The position numbers were made by a program, and so were the translations under genes. A DNA stretch of 45,274 nucleotides from Enterococcus cecorum (GTDB lineage Bacteria; Bacillota; Bacilli; Lactobacillales; Enterococcaceae): the NCBI RefSeq assembly GCF_023221775.1, contig NZ_JAKUDS010000020.1, forward strand, positions 1 through 45,274, given 5' to 3'. Shown here piece after piece: positions 6,657-15,545 of this stretch (positions are counted from its first letter, which is position 1; every line of letters starts with the position of its first letter). Under the pieces are notes generated by a model. The model searched no databases. It was not told where the DNA came from and saw nothing but the letters and a program-made list of their open reading frames with translations.

Positions 6657-9086
6657 GTGGAACAAGTAGTAATCATTGACGCGTTGAGAAGTCCGATTGG
6701 AAAATATCGGGGGATGTATAAAAATATAAGTGCTAAGAAACTGGCTGTAAATGTGGTGAATGAGTTATTTAATCGATATCCAAAATTACAACAAGATGTG
6801 GATCAAGCAATTTTTGGTCAAGTGTTACAGGCAGGAAATGGTCAGAATATTGCTAGACAAATTGCATTGGAAAGCGGATTAGCTCAAACAGTACCAGCCA
6901 TGACAGTAAATGAAGTTTGCGGTTCGGGATTGAAAGCGTTGATTTTGGCGATGGAGCAAATACAATTAGGAAAAGCCCAAGTTATTTTAGCTGGAGGCTG
7001 TGAAAATATGACTCGCGCGCCTTACATTAGCGACTATGATAAACAAACAGACAGCTATACTAAGCCCCAACCGGTGATGATTGTAGATGGTCTGACCGAT
7101 GCATTGAGTGGAAAGCATATGGGGTTAACTGCCGAAAATGTTGCTGAAAAATATCATGTGACTCGTGAAATGCAAGATAGTTATGCCTTAAAATCTCATC
7201 AAAAGGCTGCAGCGGCAATAGAAAAAGGCTATTTTAAAAGTGAAATTGTACCATTTGAGATTCAAGGAACATGGGTAACGAAGGATGAATCTGTTCGTGT
7301 TGATACCTCGATGGAGAAATTAGCCGCTTTAAAACCGGTATTTAAAGAGGGAGGAAGTGTTACAGCCGGTAATGCTTCTCCGCTAAACGATGGTGCGAGT
7401 GCAGTCATACTAGCCAGTGAAAGTTACGCTATCGAAAATCAGCTTCCAATCTTAGCCAAAATAAAGTCTACGAGCGAAGTAGGAATTGACCCTAAATTCA
7501 TGGGGATTTCACCAATTACGGCCATTGAAAAGTTGATAGAACAAGTGGATTTATCCCTGGAAGAAATTGACTTGTTTGAGATTAATGAGGCATTTGCAGC
7601 GTCTTCCATTGTTGTGCAAGATCAATTAAATATTCCTGCTGAGAAAATAAATATTGCCGGCGGAGCAATTAGTTTAGGTCATCCAATTGGTGCGAGTGGT
7701 GCAAGAATTGTCACTACACTAGCTCATCAATTAAAACGAACAAAAAATAAGTACGGTATTGCTTCTTTATGTATTGGTGGCGGATTGGGTTTAGCCATGC
7801 TTATTGAAAATCCAGATTCTGATAATAATTTTAAAGGAAAAAAATTTCAACATTTTAAAATTACCGAACGAAGAGAATACTTAAAACAAGCGAATTTGAT
7901 TGATCATGAAGTGTTATCTACGTGGGAAAAAACGAGTTTAGATAATAAGGTTATGTCCAATTTGATAGAAAATGTCGTCACTGATTTTGCCTTACCTGTA
8001 GGCATTGTCCCAAATTTTGTGATGAATAAGCAAACATACTACTTACCGTTTGCAACAGAAGAGCCATCAGTAGTTGCTGCTTGTAGTTATGCTGCAAAAA
8101 TGGCAAAAGCAACAGGTGGCTTTAAAGCTGCAGTGAAAAATAGGCTAGCTCGCGGGCAAATCGTCTTACAAAATATTGAAGATGTTTATCAAACGGCTTC
8201 CGAAGTAAATAAATTATCTGCTAGGTTGCTTGAAATCGCTAATGCAGCTTATCCGACTATTGTCAAACGTGGGGGTGGCGTAGTAAAACTTGCAACTCGT
8301 GTCTTTGAAAATCAAGGATATGTCTGTGTGGATGTATGGATGGATACAAAAGAAGCAATGGGCGCCAATATGATTAATACTGTTTTAGAAGCGATGGCCA
8401 CTGAACTTAGAAAACAGCTCTCGGTGGATGTCTTAATGGCCATCTTGACGAATTATACGCCTGATTCAATTGTGGAAGCAGAAGTGGAAATAGATTTTAA
8501 TCAATTGGATAAGTTTGGTAACGGTAAGCAAGTCGCACAAAGAATTGTTCAGGCGAGTCAGTATGCGCAATTAGATCCTTTCCGAGCGGTGACTCATAAT
8601 AAGGGAATTATGAATGGGATAGAAGCATTATGTCTAGCTCTTGGCAATGATACACGTGCCTTATCCGCTAATATTCATGCTTATGCGAGTCATGATGGTG
8701 CATATAGGGGACTAAGTACTTGGAAAATTCAAGATGAAAAATTAGTCGGGAATATCCAATTACCACTTCTAGCTGCAAGTGTTGGAGGAGCAACTCATGT
8801 TTTACCTAAAGCAGCAAGTTTTCATCAATTATTAAAAGCAAGTGATGCAAATACTTTGGCGATGTTACTAGCAAGTGTCGGTTTAGCACAAAACTTGGCG
8901 GCATTAAGAGCCTTAGTTAGCGAAGGAATCCAAAAAGGACATATGAAAATGCAAGCCAGAAGTTTAGCGATGAGTGTTGGCGCTTGTGATCAAGAAATTT
9001 ATGAAGTGGTAAACGAACTTTTAAAGACCACAATCAATCAAGAAAATGCAAAGAAAATATTAGAAAATCTGCGTCAATCAAAATAA
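6657..9086 (+). CDS. mvaE: Bifunctional acetyl-CoA acetyltransferase / HMG-CoA reductase
   Basis: An 809-residue fusion typical of enterococci. Residues 1-390 are a thiolase: Cys88 in NEVCGSG, NEAFA, GHPIGASGAR and the C-terminal CIGGGLG Cys. Residues about 400-809 are a class II HMG-CoA reductase: ENVVTDFALPVG, EEPSVVAACSYAAKM, MGANMINT, and the C-terminal GHMKMQARSLAMSVGA with the catalytic His. The protein makes acetoacetyl-CoA and then reduces HMG-CoA to mevalonate, with MvaS acting between. The GTG start is preceded by TTGGAGGTG; an in-frame TTG lies nearby out of ideal spacing. It is monocistronic, ending at a terminator shared with the convergent gene. Confidence 0.97.
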   Translation: MEQVVIIDALRSPIGKYRGMYKNISAKKLAVNVVNELFNRYPKLQQDVDQAIFGQVLQAGNGQNIARQIALESGLAQTVPAMTVNEVCGSGLKALILAMEQIQLGKAQVILAGGCENMTRAPYISDYDKQTDSYTKPQPVMIVDGLTDALSGKHMGLTAENVAEKYHVTREMQDSYALKSHQKAAAAIEKGYFKSEIVPFEIQGTWVTKDESVRVDTSMEKLAALKPVFKEGGSVTAGNASPLNDGASAVILASESYAIENQLPILAKIKSTSEVGIDPKFMGISPITAIEKLIEQVDLSLEEIDLFEINEAFAASSIVVQDQLNIPAEKINIAGGAISLGHPIGASGARIVTTLAHQLKRTKNKYGIASLCIGGGLGLAMLIENPDSDNNFKGKKFQHFKITERREYLKQANLIDHEVLSTWEKTSLDNKVMSNLIENVVTDFALPVGIVPNFVMNKQTYYLPFATEEPSVVAACSYAAKMAKATGGFKAAVKNRLARGQIVLQNIEDVYQTASEVNKLSARLLEIANAAYPTIVKRGGGVVKLATRVFENQGYVCVDVWMDTKEAMGANMINTVLEAMATELRKQLSVDVLMAILTNYTPDSIVEAEVEIDFNQLDKFGNGKQVAQRIVQASQYAQLDPFRAVTHNKGIMNGIEALCLALGNDTRALSANIHAYASHDGAYRGLSTWKIQDEKLVGNIQLPLLAASVGGATHVLPKAASFHQLLKASDANTLAMLLASVGLAQNLAALRALVSEGIQKGHMKMQARSLAMSVGACDQEIYEVVNELLKTTINQENAKKILENLRQSK

Positions 9087-9088
9087 AT

Positions 9089-9125
9089 AAACGAGTGAAA
9101 TCTAGTGGATAGGTTTCACTCGTTT
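9089..9125. terminator. Bidirectional terminator between mvaE and the convergent gene
   Basis: The perfect 12-bp inverted repeat AAACGAGTGAAA/TTTCACTCGTTT has a 13-nt loop and lies 3 bases after mvaE and 4 bases before the stop of the opposite gene. It is flanked by A-rich and T-rich sequence. Confidence 0.8.
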
Positions 9126-9129
9126 TATA

Positions 9130-9840
9130 TTAGCGATCTTCAATTGGTGTATTGGCGAATTCTTCAATAATTGGAATAACTTCTAATTTTAACTTATATT
9201 TTCGTTCTAAAGCTTGTTCAATGGTGAATTTTCCGACTTCATCCGTAGCAATCGTAGCTAATAGTCGATCATTTGCTGCTTGTTCAATGACTTGGATTTC
9301 TTCATTTGTTTTTCTAACAATAAATTTAGGAAAAGCAGTGATTTTTTCTTCAAATTTTTGATAGGCACCTTCTGTATGTGTAGAAGTACCAGTTGAAGCT
9401 GAATTTTCGTTTTCGTCTGTCGGAGCTTCTTCTGTTTGAACTTGATTTTTTGGTTCAACAATTTCTTTATTTTCTTTTGTGGCTTCAACTTTGGTATCTT
9501 GAGTGGAACTAGATTTAGGTGATTGGTACCAATAAGTAACAATTTCTTCTACCAAGTTTGAACTAAAACGATCAAATAATCCCGCTTCTTCATTTTGAAT
9601 TCGTTTAATGACGATATCAAAATTTTTATCAAGGGGAACAGATAAGATTTTGTCTTTGGCTGTTTGACCTAAAAATTCAATAAATAGTTCGTTTTTACGA
9701 TTTTTATAGGTATAGACCTTGATAGGCATTTGATATTGATTACGAGCCTTGTTTTCTAGTTCTCGAAATAGGCGATTTTTAGTTTGCTCCATTGATGGTC
9801 GGAAGTTTTTCAATAATTTTTTTAATTGTTGTTTCTTCAT
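9130..9840 (-). CDS. Conserved-looking protein of unknown function
   Basis: A 236-residue soluble protein that I do not recognise. It has a basic N-terminus (KKQQLKKLLKNFRPSMEQTKNRLF), an N-terminal region to about residue 110, a low-complexity linker (about 111-160) rich in Glu, Thr, Asn and Ser, and a C-terminal region of about 75 residues ending in TPIEDR. The two ends might be separate domains. There is no signal peptide or membrane segment. The ATG is preceded by AAAGGGG, a good ribosome binding site, which supports the gene being real. It is convergent with mvaE. Confidence 0.7.
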   Translation of the reverse strand: MKKQQLKKLLKNFRPSMEQTKNRLFRELENKARNQYQMPIKVYTYKNRKNELFIEFLGQTAKDKILSVPLDKNFDIVIKRIQNEEAGLFDRFSSNLVEEIVTYWYQSPKSSSTQDTKVEATKENKEIVEPKNQVQTEEAPTDENENSASTGTSTHTEGAYQKFEEKITAFPKFIVRKTNEEIQVIEQAANDRLLATIATDEVGKFTIEQALERKYKLKLEVIPIIEEFANTPIEDR

Positions 9841-9928
9841 AACAATCCCCTTTCAATACGATTAGATTATAAGTAAAAAAATTTGGTTTGAACAGTATTT
9901 TTATCATATTTACTAGTTAAATTAAAAT

Positions 9929-10180
9929 TTATTCATTTAAGTTCTCAAATTTAGGAATAATGGCAAAAATATCGGCATCTTCTCGGTAAGCAACGGCCAT
10001 CTGATGCCAAGTAAATAATTTGTAATGGCCTAAACGTTGATTTAATTCGGTCTTAAATTGTTGCTTTGTATAATTTCTAGCAGGAAAATGTTGAATCTTA
10101 TCTGGATAAATGATAAAGATGAAGTCTGCCGAAAATGCTTTTTTGATATAATCAGGTAAATTTTCTAGTCTTTTATACAT
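9929..10180 (-). CDS. Small protein of unknown function
   Basis: About 83 residues if started at the internal ATG (MYKRLENLPDYI), or 94 if at the GTG at 10213. Neither start has a strong ribosome binding site. The protein is aromatic-rich (FIFIIYPDK, HYKLFTWHQMAVAYR), ends FENLNE and has no clear signal peptide. I do not recognise the family. It lies between the unknown gene on the same strand and the divergent nucleoid-associated protein gene. Confidence 0.5.
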   Translation of the reverse strand: MYKRLENLPDYIKKAFSADFIFIIYPDKIQHFPARNYTKQQFKTELNQRLGHYKLFTWHQMAVAYREDADIFAIIPKFENLNE

Positions 10181-10391
10181 CAAACAATCAACTTCTTTCT
10201 TGCTTAAATTCACACACCATGAAGTAGTTTATCAATAAATGAAGAAAAATACAAATAAATTCTACTTTATATTTGGAAAATAGCAGTTGTCTTTCTTTTA
10301 AAACTTTTTTAACTTTTTTTCTTTAACTTTTCAATATCGATAATTTTAGGTAAACTAGTAAGACGAGTAACCCAATGGAGAGGAAATAAAA

Positions 10392-11393
10392 ATGGATATT
10401 TATTTAAAGGAAGTTTTTTTACATATAATTGATCGCCAAACAGGGAGTCCAGTTTTGTCTGAAGTACCGTTAGATTTAAGTCAGGACTATATTCGCGAAT
10501 ATATTGAAAAAAAGATTCAAAAAATGTATTCTCCCCAATCAAAAGCGGGTAGAATTGATCCATCCAGTGCGATAGGTGAAATGATACTACAGCCATGTGA
10601 CTTAAAGGAACTAAGTCAAAAATTAGTGAATCATTGGTATCAAATCTATCAACAAAGTGACGATGGGCCTTCATGTGATTGTATCGTTTCCAAATATGAA
10701 CTGGACACTACGATGTATATCGCCTTTTTAAAAATGAATTATTCTCAAGGATATACGCATTATTTGGATCAAACTGAATCCGGCATATATAATCAACTTA
10801 TTTTGCATCAAGCCATTTTACCTAGCAAAACACAAAAAGTGGATGAAGGGGCGATTATCAACCTCGAGACACTCGAATTTCAATTGTTAGAGAAACGCTA
10901 CACTTTTTCTGGAGAGAAGAGGTACTATTTTTCAACAGAATTTATTGCGCAGGAACCGAGTTTGTCTTTAGAAGAAAATGTCAAGACAATTAAAAAAGTA
11001 GCAAGTAAGATTGGTAGTGAGTTTGCCGATGAAGATTATCAAGTGGTGGCTAAGGTTAAGCAAGCATTAGTTGATTCCATTGAGCAAAACGGATATATCG
11101 AGCCAAAGGAAATCGCTGAATCCGTTTTTAAAGAGAATATTACTGCCCAATTAGCCTTCCAAGAAAAAGTTGCTGAGAAGGGTGTGAGTGCTTCTGCGCC
11201 GTTAATTGCCAATGTAAAAGAAGTGAGTGAAAAGAAATATGGTAAGCAGAAGTTGAAACTATCAAACGGCATTGAAATGATTATTCCGATGGATGTTTAT
11301 CAAGATCCGAATTTATTGGAATTTGTAAATCAACCAGATGGTACGATATCGGTGATGATTAAAAATGTAGAAGATATTTCAACAAAGCTATAG
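10392..11393 (+). CDS. Nucleoid-associated protein, NdpA/YejK-like (NA37 family)
   Basis: A 333-residue cytoplasmic protein starting MDIYLKEVFLHIID. The early segment on conserved aspartate and DLSQDYIREYI, the middle AFLKMNYSQGYTHYLD and the later acidic KYELDTTMYI part match the 37-kDa nucleoid-associated protein family, whose members bind DNA or have unclear roles in Gram-positives. The ATG is preceded by GGAGAGGAAAT. The next gene begins 41 bases downstream and may be co-transcribed. Function in firmicutes is not established. Confidence 0.75.
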   Translation: MDIYLKEVFLHIIDRQTGSPVLSEVPLDLSQDYIREYIEKKIQKMYSPQSKAGRIDPSSAIGEMILQPCDLKELSQKLVNHWYQIYQQSDDGPSCDCIVSKYELDTTMYIAFLKMNYSQGYTHYLDQTESGIYNQLILHQAILPSKTQKVDEGAIINLETLEFQLLEKRYTFSGEKRYYFSTEFIAQEPSLSLEENVKTIKKVASKIGSEFADEDYQVVAKVKQALVDSIEQNGYIEPKEIAESVFKENITAQLAFQEKVAEKGVSASAPLIANVKEVSEKKYGKQKLKLSNGIEMIIPMDVYQDPNLLEFVNQPDGTISVMIKNVEDISTKL

Positions 11394-11434
11394 TTGTTAA
11401 TGGGAAATATTGAATAAAGTGAGTCATAAAATAG

Positions 11435-12064
11435 ATGAAAAAAATTCTAAAGAGATTCGTAGTGCTTGTACTAATTAGCTTCATATTCATTCTATCTGTT
11501 TTGGGATATAAGAAATTTCAGATAATCCATCAAGTTAAAACCTACCAGCCATTAGTTGAAAAAATAGCAAAAGAAAAAGAAATCGCTGAATATGAACCGA
11601 CTATTTTAGCAATCATGATGACTGAAAGCAAAGGAAGCGGACAAGATGTGATGCAGAGTTCAGAAAGTTTAACGACACAAGTGGGACAGTTTGATACGCA
11701 AGAGCAAAGTATAAATCAAGGAATCAAACATTTTAAAGAACTCTTAAATTATGCGCAAAAACAAGGGTGTGACTTTGCTACGGTTTTACAATCCTATAAT
11801 TTTGGAATGGATTATATTGATTATATTGCTAGTCACGGCAAACATCACACGTTAGAACTGGCAGAAAAGTATTCCAGGGATATTTTAGCACCAGCTTTGG
11901 GAAATAAAACAGCCAAACGTTATCGCTATCTCCATATTTTTTCAATTTTTCATGATGGAGGCTACCTGTATCAAAATGGTGGAAATTATTATTATGCGAA
12001 ATTAGTAAAATGGAATCAATTTCAATTTGAATTCTATGAAAAAATTGCGCAATTATTTAGCTGA
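11435..12064 (+). CDS. Membrane-anchored lysozyme-like protein
   Basis: A 209-residue protein with an N-terminal membrane segment (about residues 8-25) and an extracellular lysozyme-like domain (Lysozyme_like family, as in the pneumococcal PvaA type). The likely catalytic Glu is in IMMTESKGSGQDVMQSSES. Further family motifs are the repeated QGIKHFKELL and LQSYNFGMDYIDYI. It probably cleaves or binds peptidoglycan outside the cell. It follows the nucleoid-associated protein gene by 41 bases. No ribosome binding site is strong; AAAGTGAG lies 14-20 bases before the ATG. Confidence 0.8.
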   Translation: MKKILKRFVVLVLISFIFILSVLGYKKFQIIHQVKTYQPLVEKIAKEKEIAEYEPTILAIMMTESKGSGQDVMQSSESLTTQVGQFDTQEQSINQGIKHFKELLNYAQKQGCDFATVLQSYNFGMDYIDYIASHGKHHTLELAEKYSRDILAPALGNKTAKRYRYLHIFSIFHDGGYLYQNGGNYYYAKLVKWNQFQFEFYEKIAQLFS

Positions 12065-12068
12065 TTGC

Positions 12069-12096
12069 TTGAAAATCCTAGAAAATCCGCTATAAT
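12069..12096 (+). promoter_or_regulatory. Promoter of dnaG-rpoD
   Basis: TTGAAA, 16 bases and a perfect TATAAT, just after the lysozyme-like gene. It implies a leader of about 260 bases before dnaG. Confidence 0.75.
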
Positions 12097-12103
12097 GAAT
12101 AGC

Positions 12104-12365
12104 ATGGTATATTGTCTACATTTTGAGAATTAAATCAATCATATCGTGACAAAAATTAGCGATAAAGACAAATTCGCGTTCTAGTACTTAATTTGAAAAA
12201 AATTTTGTCTAGGGCGTGAATTTTTATGAGATTTGATTTTAAGGTTTACATAAATTCATGTTAGGTTTAGCGCAAAATAATCTTATCATTCGAAGTGGCG
12301 TATTTCCTTCTCGTGGTACCTATTTGTTAGCAATCTACTAAGTATGAATGATTGAAGGTGACTAG
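12104..12365 (+). other. Long untranslated leader of dnaG with nested inverted repeats
   Basis: Between the promoter and dnaG there is no known gene. AAAAATT (12151-12157) can pair with AATTTTT (12219-12225), and inside it AGACAAA (12166-12172) with TTTGTCT (12204-12210). I see no T-box, riboswitch or intrinsic terminator. A 27-codon frame lies in the second half. Confidence 0.45.
12258..12341 (+). CDS. Possible 27-codon leader peptide upstream of dnaG
   Basis: ATG to TAA, ending 24 bases before the dnaG ATG. The product (start MLGLAQNNLIIRSG) resembles nothing I know. The only ribosome binding candidate, AAGG, is 14 bases away, so translation is uncertain. It may simply be open by chance. 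Confidence 0.2.
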   Translation: MLGLAQNNLIIRSGVFPSRGTYLLAIY

Positions 12366-14222
12366 ATGGCGAGAATTCCCCAGCAAATCATTGATGAAGT
12401 CCGTGAAAAAACGGATATCGTCAATATCATTGGTCAATATGTACAATTGAAAAAAGCGGGGAAAAATTATTCTGGTTTATGCCCTTTTCATGAAGAACAT
12501 ACGCCCTCTTTTTCAGTTGCAGGAGACCGCCAGTTTTATTATTGCTTTGGCTGTGGTCGCGGAGGCAATGTGTTTAACTTTATTCAAGAATTAGAAGGGA
12601 TTAGTTTTCAAGAAGCAGTTATTAAAGTTGCTGAAATGGAAGGCATTGCGCTAGACAGTCAATACACTCAATTAACCAATCAAACTGTGGGTCATTCCAA
12701 GTATGAACGATTATACGAGATGTATCAGCAAGCTTGTGAGATTTATCAACATATTCTTAAGAACACTCAGATTGGACAAGCCGCACGTCATTATTTACAG
12801 GAAAGACAATTAGCACAAGAACAGCTTACTGAATTTCAAATCGGTTTTGCACCTGATCGTCGGGATTTTTTAGTGAAAGTCTTTGAACAAAAACAATTCA
12901 CGAATGAAGAAATGCTTGCATCGGGACTGTTTATTCAATTAGATGATGGACGCTTACTGGATCGTTTTTATTCGAGAATTATGTTTCCAATTCAAGATGA
13001 AAATGGTAAGGTGATTGCCTTTTCTGGACGTTATCTGCCCAAAGATGTTGAAGATAAGAGTCAACCTAAATATTTAAACAGTCCGGAAGGTGAGTTGTTT
13101 AATAAAAGGGAAGTCTTGTTTAACTTACATCGTGCTAAGAGTTTGATGCGTAAAAATCAGGAAGTTTATCTTTTTGAAGGTTTTATGGATGTCATCGCGG
13201 CATACAAAAGTGGCATTACGAATGGATTGGCGTCGATGGGAACAAGTTTGACCCAACAGCAAGTACAACGAATTGATAAGCTGACATCTACTGTTGTGAT
13301 CAGTTATGATGGTGACCAGGCGGGACAACATGCAACAAGTCGTGCAATTGAGCTAATAGAAGAGCAAAGTAGGCTGAAGATTTCAATTGTTAGTTTACCG
13401 GAAAGATTGGATCCAGACGAATATGTCAAAAAATATGGGTCAGAATCCTTTATTCAATTGCTAGAACACAACCGTCAAAGTGTGTTTAGTTTTATGATGC
13501 AGTATAAAAGAGAAGGACGAAATTTAGAGAACAGTCAAGAACAGATTGCCTATCTAAATGAACTTCTTCCAGAGTTAAAAAAAGTTGATTCTGTCATTGA
13601 ACAAGATCGGTATTTAAATCAACTTTCCCTAGAATTTAACGTTAGTAGGGACGCTTTGCAGCAACAACTCTCGCAAATTCAATTAAAAAGTCCAGCGAAA
13701 GTAGAGCTAGCTGATTATCCTGGTGAACCTTATCAATATGATGCCGTGGAACCACCAAGAACTCCACAGGTAAATATTTACATACCTAAAAAAACGCAAC
13801 TGCAAAAAGCGCAAGAATTATTGCTATATCGATTATTTATGCAACCAAGTTTGATTCATCGCTTGAAAGCAGCAGATGTATTCTTTGTTGATGAAGTGTA
13901 TCAAGAAATTTATATATTATTTGAAAGCATCGTGGATGGCAGCAATTCGTTCACAATCAATCAATTTTTGGATGTATTACAAGAAAATCAGCTACGTGGA
14001 AAAGTAGTGGAAATTGCTCAAATCAATGCACCCGAAGAAATGAGTGAAAAAGAATGGCAAGATATTATTAACATTATCAAGAAACACCAGTTAGAAGAAA
14101 AATTAATTACCAAAAAAAATGAACAGCAATTAGCTAGACAACAACATCAAACAGATTTAGAATTAAGTTTAGCTGTTGAAATAATTCAATTAACCAAACA
14201 ATTGAAGCAAATGAGTCAATAG
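12366..14222 (+). CDS. dnaG: DNA primase
   Basis: A 618-residue primase that makes RNA primers at the replication fork with DnaB helicase. The N-terminal CHC2 zinc finger shows Cys39, His42, Cys60 and Cys63 (LCPFHEEH and YYCFGCG). The TOPRIM catalytic core has FEGFMDVIAAY and SYDGDQAG. A C-terminal helicase-interaction region follows. Length is normal. The ATG is preceded by GAAGGTGA. It is 18 bases from rpoD, forming the conserved macromolecular synthesis operon dnaG-rpoD. Confidence 0.97.
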   Translation: MARIPQQIIDEVREKTDIVNIIGQYVQLKKAGKNYSGLCPFHEEHTPSFSVAGDRQFYYCFGCGRGGNVFNFIQELEGISFQEAVIKVAEMEGIALDSQYTQLTNQTVGHSKYERLYEMYQQACEIYQHILKNTQIGQAARHYLQERQLAQEQLTEFQIGFAPDRRDFLVKVFEQKQFTNEEMLASGLFIQLDDGRLLDRFYSRIMFPIQDENGKVIAFSGRYLPKDVEDKSQPKYLNSPEGELFNKREVLFNLHRAKSLMRKNQEVYLFEGFMDVIAAYKSGITNGLASMGTSLTQQQVQRIDKLTSTVVISYDGDQAGQHATSRAIELIEEQSRLKISIVSLPERLDPDEYVKKYGSESFIQLLEHNRQSVFSFMMQYKREGRNLENSQEQIAYLNELLPELKKVDSVIEQDRYLNQLSLEFNVSRDALQQQLSQIQLKSPAKVELADYPGEPYQYDAVEPPRTPQVNIYIPKKTQLQKAQELLLYRLFMQPSLIHRLKAADVFFVDEVYQEIYILFESIVDGSNSFTINQFLDVLQENQLRGKVVEIAQINAPEEMSEKEWQDIINIIKKHQLEEKLITKKNEQQLARQQHQTDLELSLAVEIIQLTKQLKQMSQ

Positions 14223-14240
14223 ATGAAAGGAGACTTCTAA

Positions 14241-15353
14241 ATGTCTGAAAAACCACAAAAATCTTATGAACAAGCAGTTGATCAATTTATTCGTGAAAAT
14301 CGATATAAAGGTCAAGTTCTTTATGATGAATTATCAAATCAATTAGTAGTACCTTACTCTTTAGACGCCGATGCAATGGATCAATTAATTCAAAAAGTTG
14401 AAGATTCAGGCATCAGTGTTGTTGATGAAAATGGCGAACCATCTATTCACTCACTTAAAAGCAGCCAAAAACAGGCAGAAGAAGAACAAGAAGATGATCG
14501 TGATTTATCAGCGCCTACAGGAGTGAAAATCAATGATCCTGTACGTATGTATTTAAAAGAAATTGGACGAGTGCCACTATTAACCGCAGATGAAGAAGTA
14601 TCACTTGCTTTAAAAATTGAAGAAGGTGACCAAGAAGCAAAACAAAGACTGGCTGAAGCGAATTTACGTTTAGTGGTAAGTATCGCCAAACGTTATGTCG
14701 GTCGTGGGATGCAGTTTCTTGACTTAATTCAAGAAGGAAATATGGGCTTGATGAAAGCTGTTGAAAAATTTGACTATCGTAAGGGATTTAAGTTTTCAAC
14801 CTATGCAACTTGGTGGATTCGTCAAGCAATTACGCGTGCTATTGCTGACCAAGCTAGAACGATTCGAATTCCGGTGCATATGGTTGAAACGATTAATAAA
14901 CTGATTCGCATTCAACGTCAATTGTTACAAGAATTAGGGAAGGAACCAACCCCTGAACAAATTGCTGAAAAAATGGAGATGCCTACAGAAAAAGTTCGTG
15001 AAATTCTAAAGATTGCTCAAGAACCAGTCTCACTTGAAACCCCAATTGGCGAAGAAGATGATTCACATTTAGGTGATTTTATTGAAGACCAAGAAGCAAC
15101 TTCACCAGCTGAGCACGCTGCCTATGAATTATTAAAAGAACAACTTGAAGATGTATTGGATACTTTAACTGATCGTGAAGAAAATGTGTTACGTTTACGC
15201 TTCGGAATTGACGATGGTAGAACCCGGACTTTAGAAGAAGTAGGAAAAGTCTTTGGTGTTACACGTGAACGTATTCGCCAAATTGAGGCCAAGGCATTAA
15301 GAAAATTACGTCATCCATCCCGCTCAAAACAATTAAAGGATTTCTTAGAATAG
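14241..15353 (+). CDS. rpoD: RNA polymerase primary sigma factor (sigma-A)
   Basis: A 370-residue housekeeping sigma factor. Region 1.2 ([14 protein letters not shown]), region 2 ([19 protein letters not shown] and [11 protein letters not shown] for -10 recognition), region 3 and region 4.2 ([19 protein letters not shown] for -35 recognition) are all present. It lacks the large insert of proteobacterial sigma-70, as usual for Firmicutes. An AAAGGAGA ribosome binding site precedes the ATG. It is the second gene of the dnaG operon, ending at a strong terminator. Confidence 0.98.
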   Translation: MSEKPQKSYEQAVDQFIRENRYKGQVLYDELSNQLVVPYSLDADAMDQLIQKVEDSGISVVDENGEPSIHSLKSSQKQAEEEQEDDRDLSAPTGVKINDPVRMYLKEIGRVPLLTADEEVSLALKIEEGDQEAKQRLAEANLRLVVSIAKRYVGRGMQFLDLIQEGNMGLMKAVEKFDYRKGFKFSTYATWWIRQAITRAIADQARTIRIPVHMVETINKLIRIQRQLLQELGKEPTPEQIAEKMEMPTEKVREILKIAQEPVSLETPIGEEDDSHLGDFIEDQEATSPAEHAAYELLKEQLEDVLDTLTDREENVLRLRFGIDDGRTRTLEEVGKVFGVTRERIRQIEAKALRKLRHPSRSKQLKDFLE

Positions 15354-15358
15354 CATCA

Positions 15359-15396
15359 AAGGTTTATCATCGAAAGTCGGTGATAGACCTTTTTTG
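15359..15396 (+). terminator. Intrinsic terminator of dnaG-rpoD
   Basis: A 14-bp stem (AAGGTTTATCATCG with CGGTGATAGACCTT, wobble pairs included) with a 5-nt loop, then T6. Confidence 0.92.
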
Positions 15397-15545
15397 GCGT
15401 GTTTCATTTTTAATGATTTTGAAATATAATTTTTTGTAAAATGCATTGGTTTTATCAGTAAAGATATGATAAATTAAAAAGTGGAAATAAAAAATATATC
15501 ATATTCATAAAAATAATGATTTTAACTAAATAAGGAGCGATTTTT

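Noticed and set aside
10309-10674. A 121-codon open frame on the minus strand
   Set aside because: It lies mostly opposite the N-terminal part of the nucleoid-associated protein gene, has no ribosome binding site and no recognisable motif.
12104-12365. T-box or known riboswitch before dnaG
   Set aside because: No T-box consensus (GGTGGNACCGCG type) and no aptamer consensus is visible; only generic inverted repeats remain.
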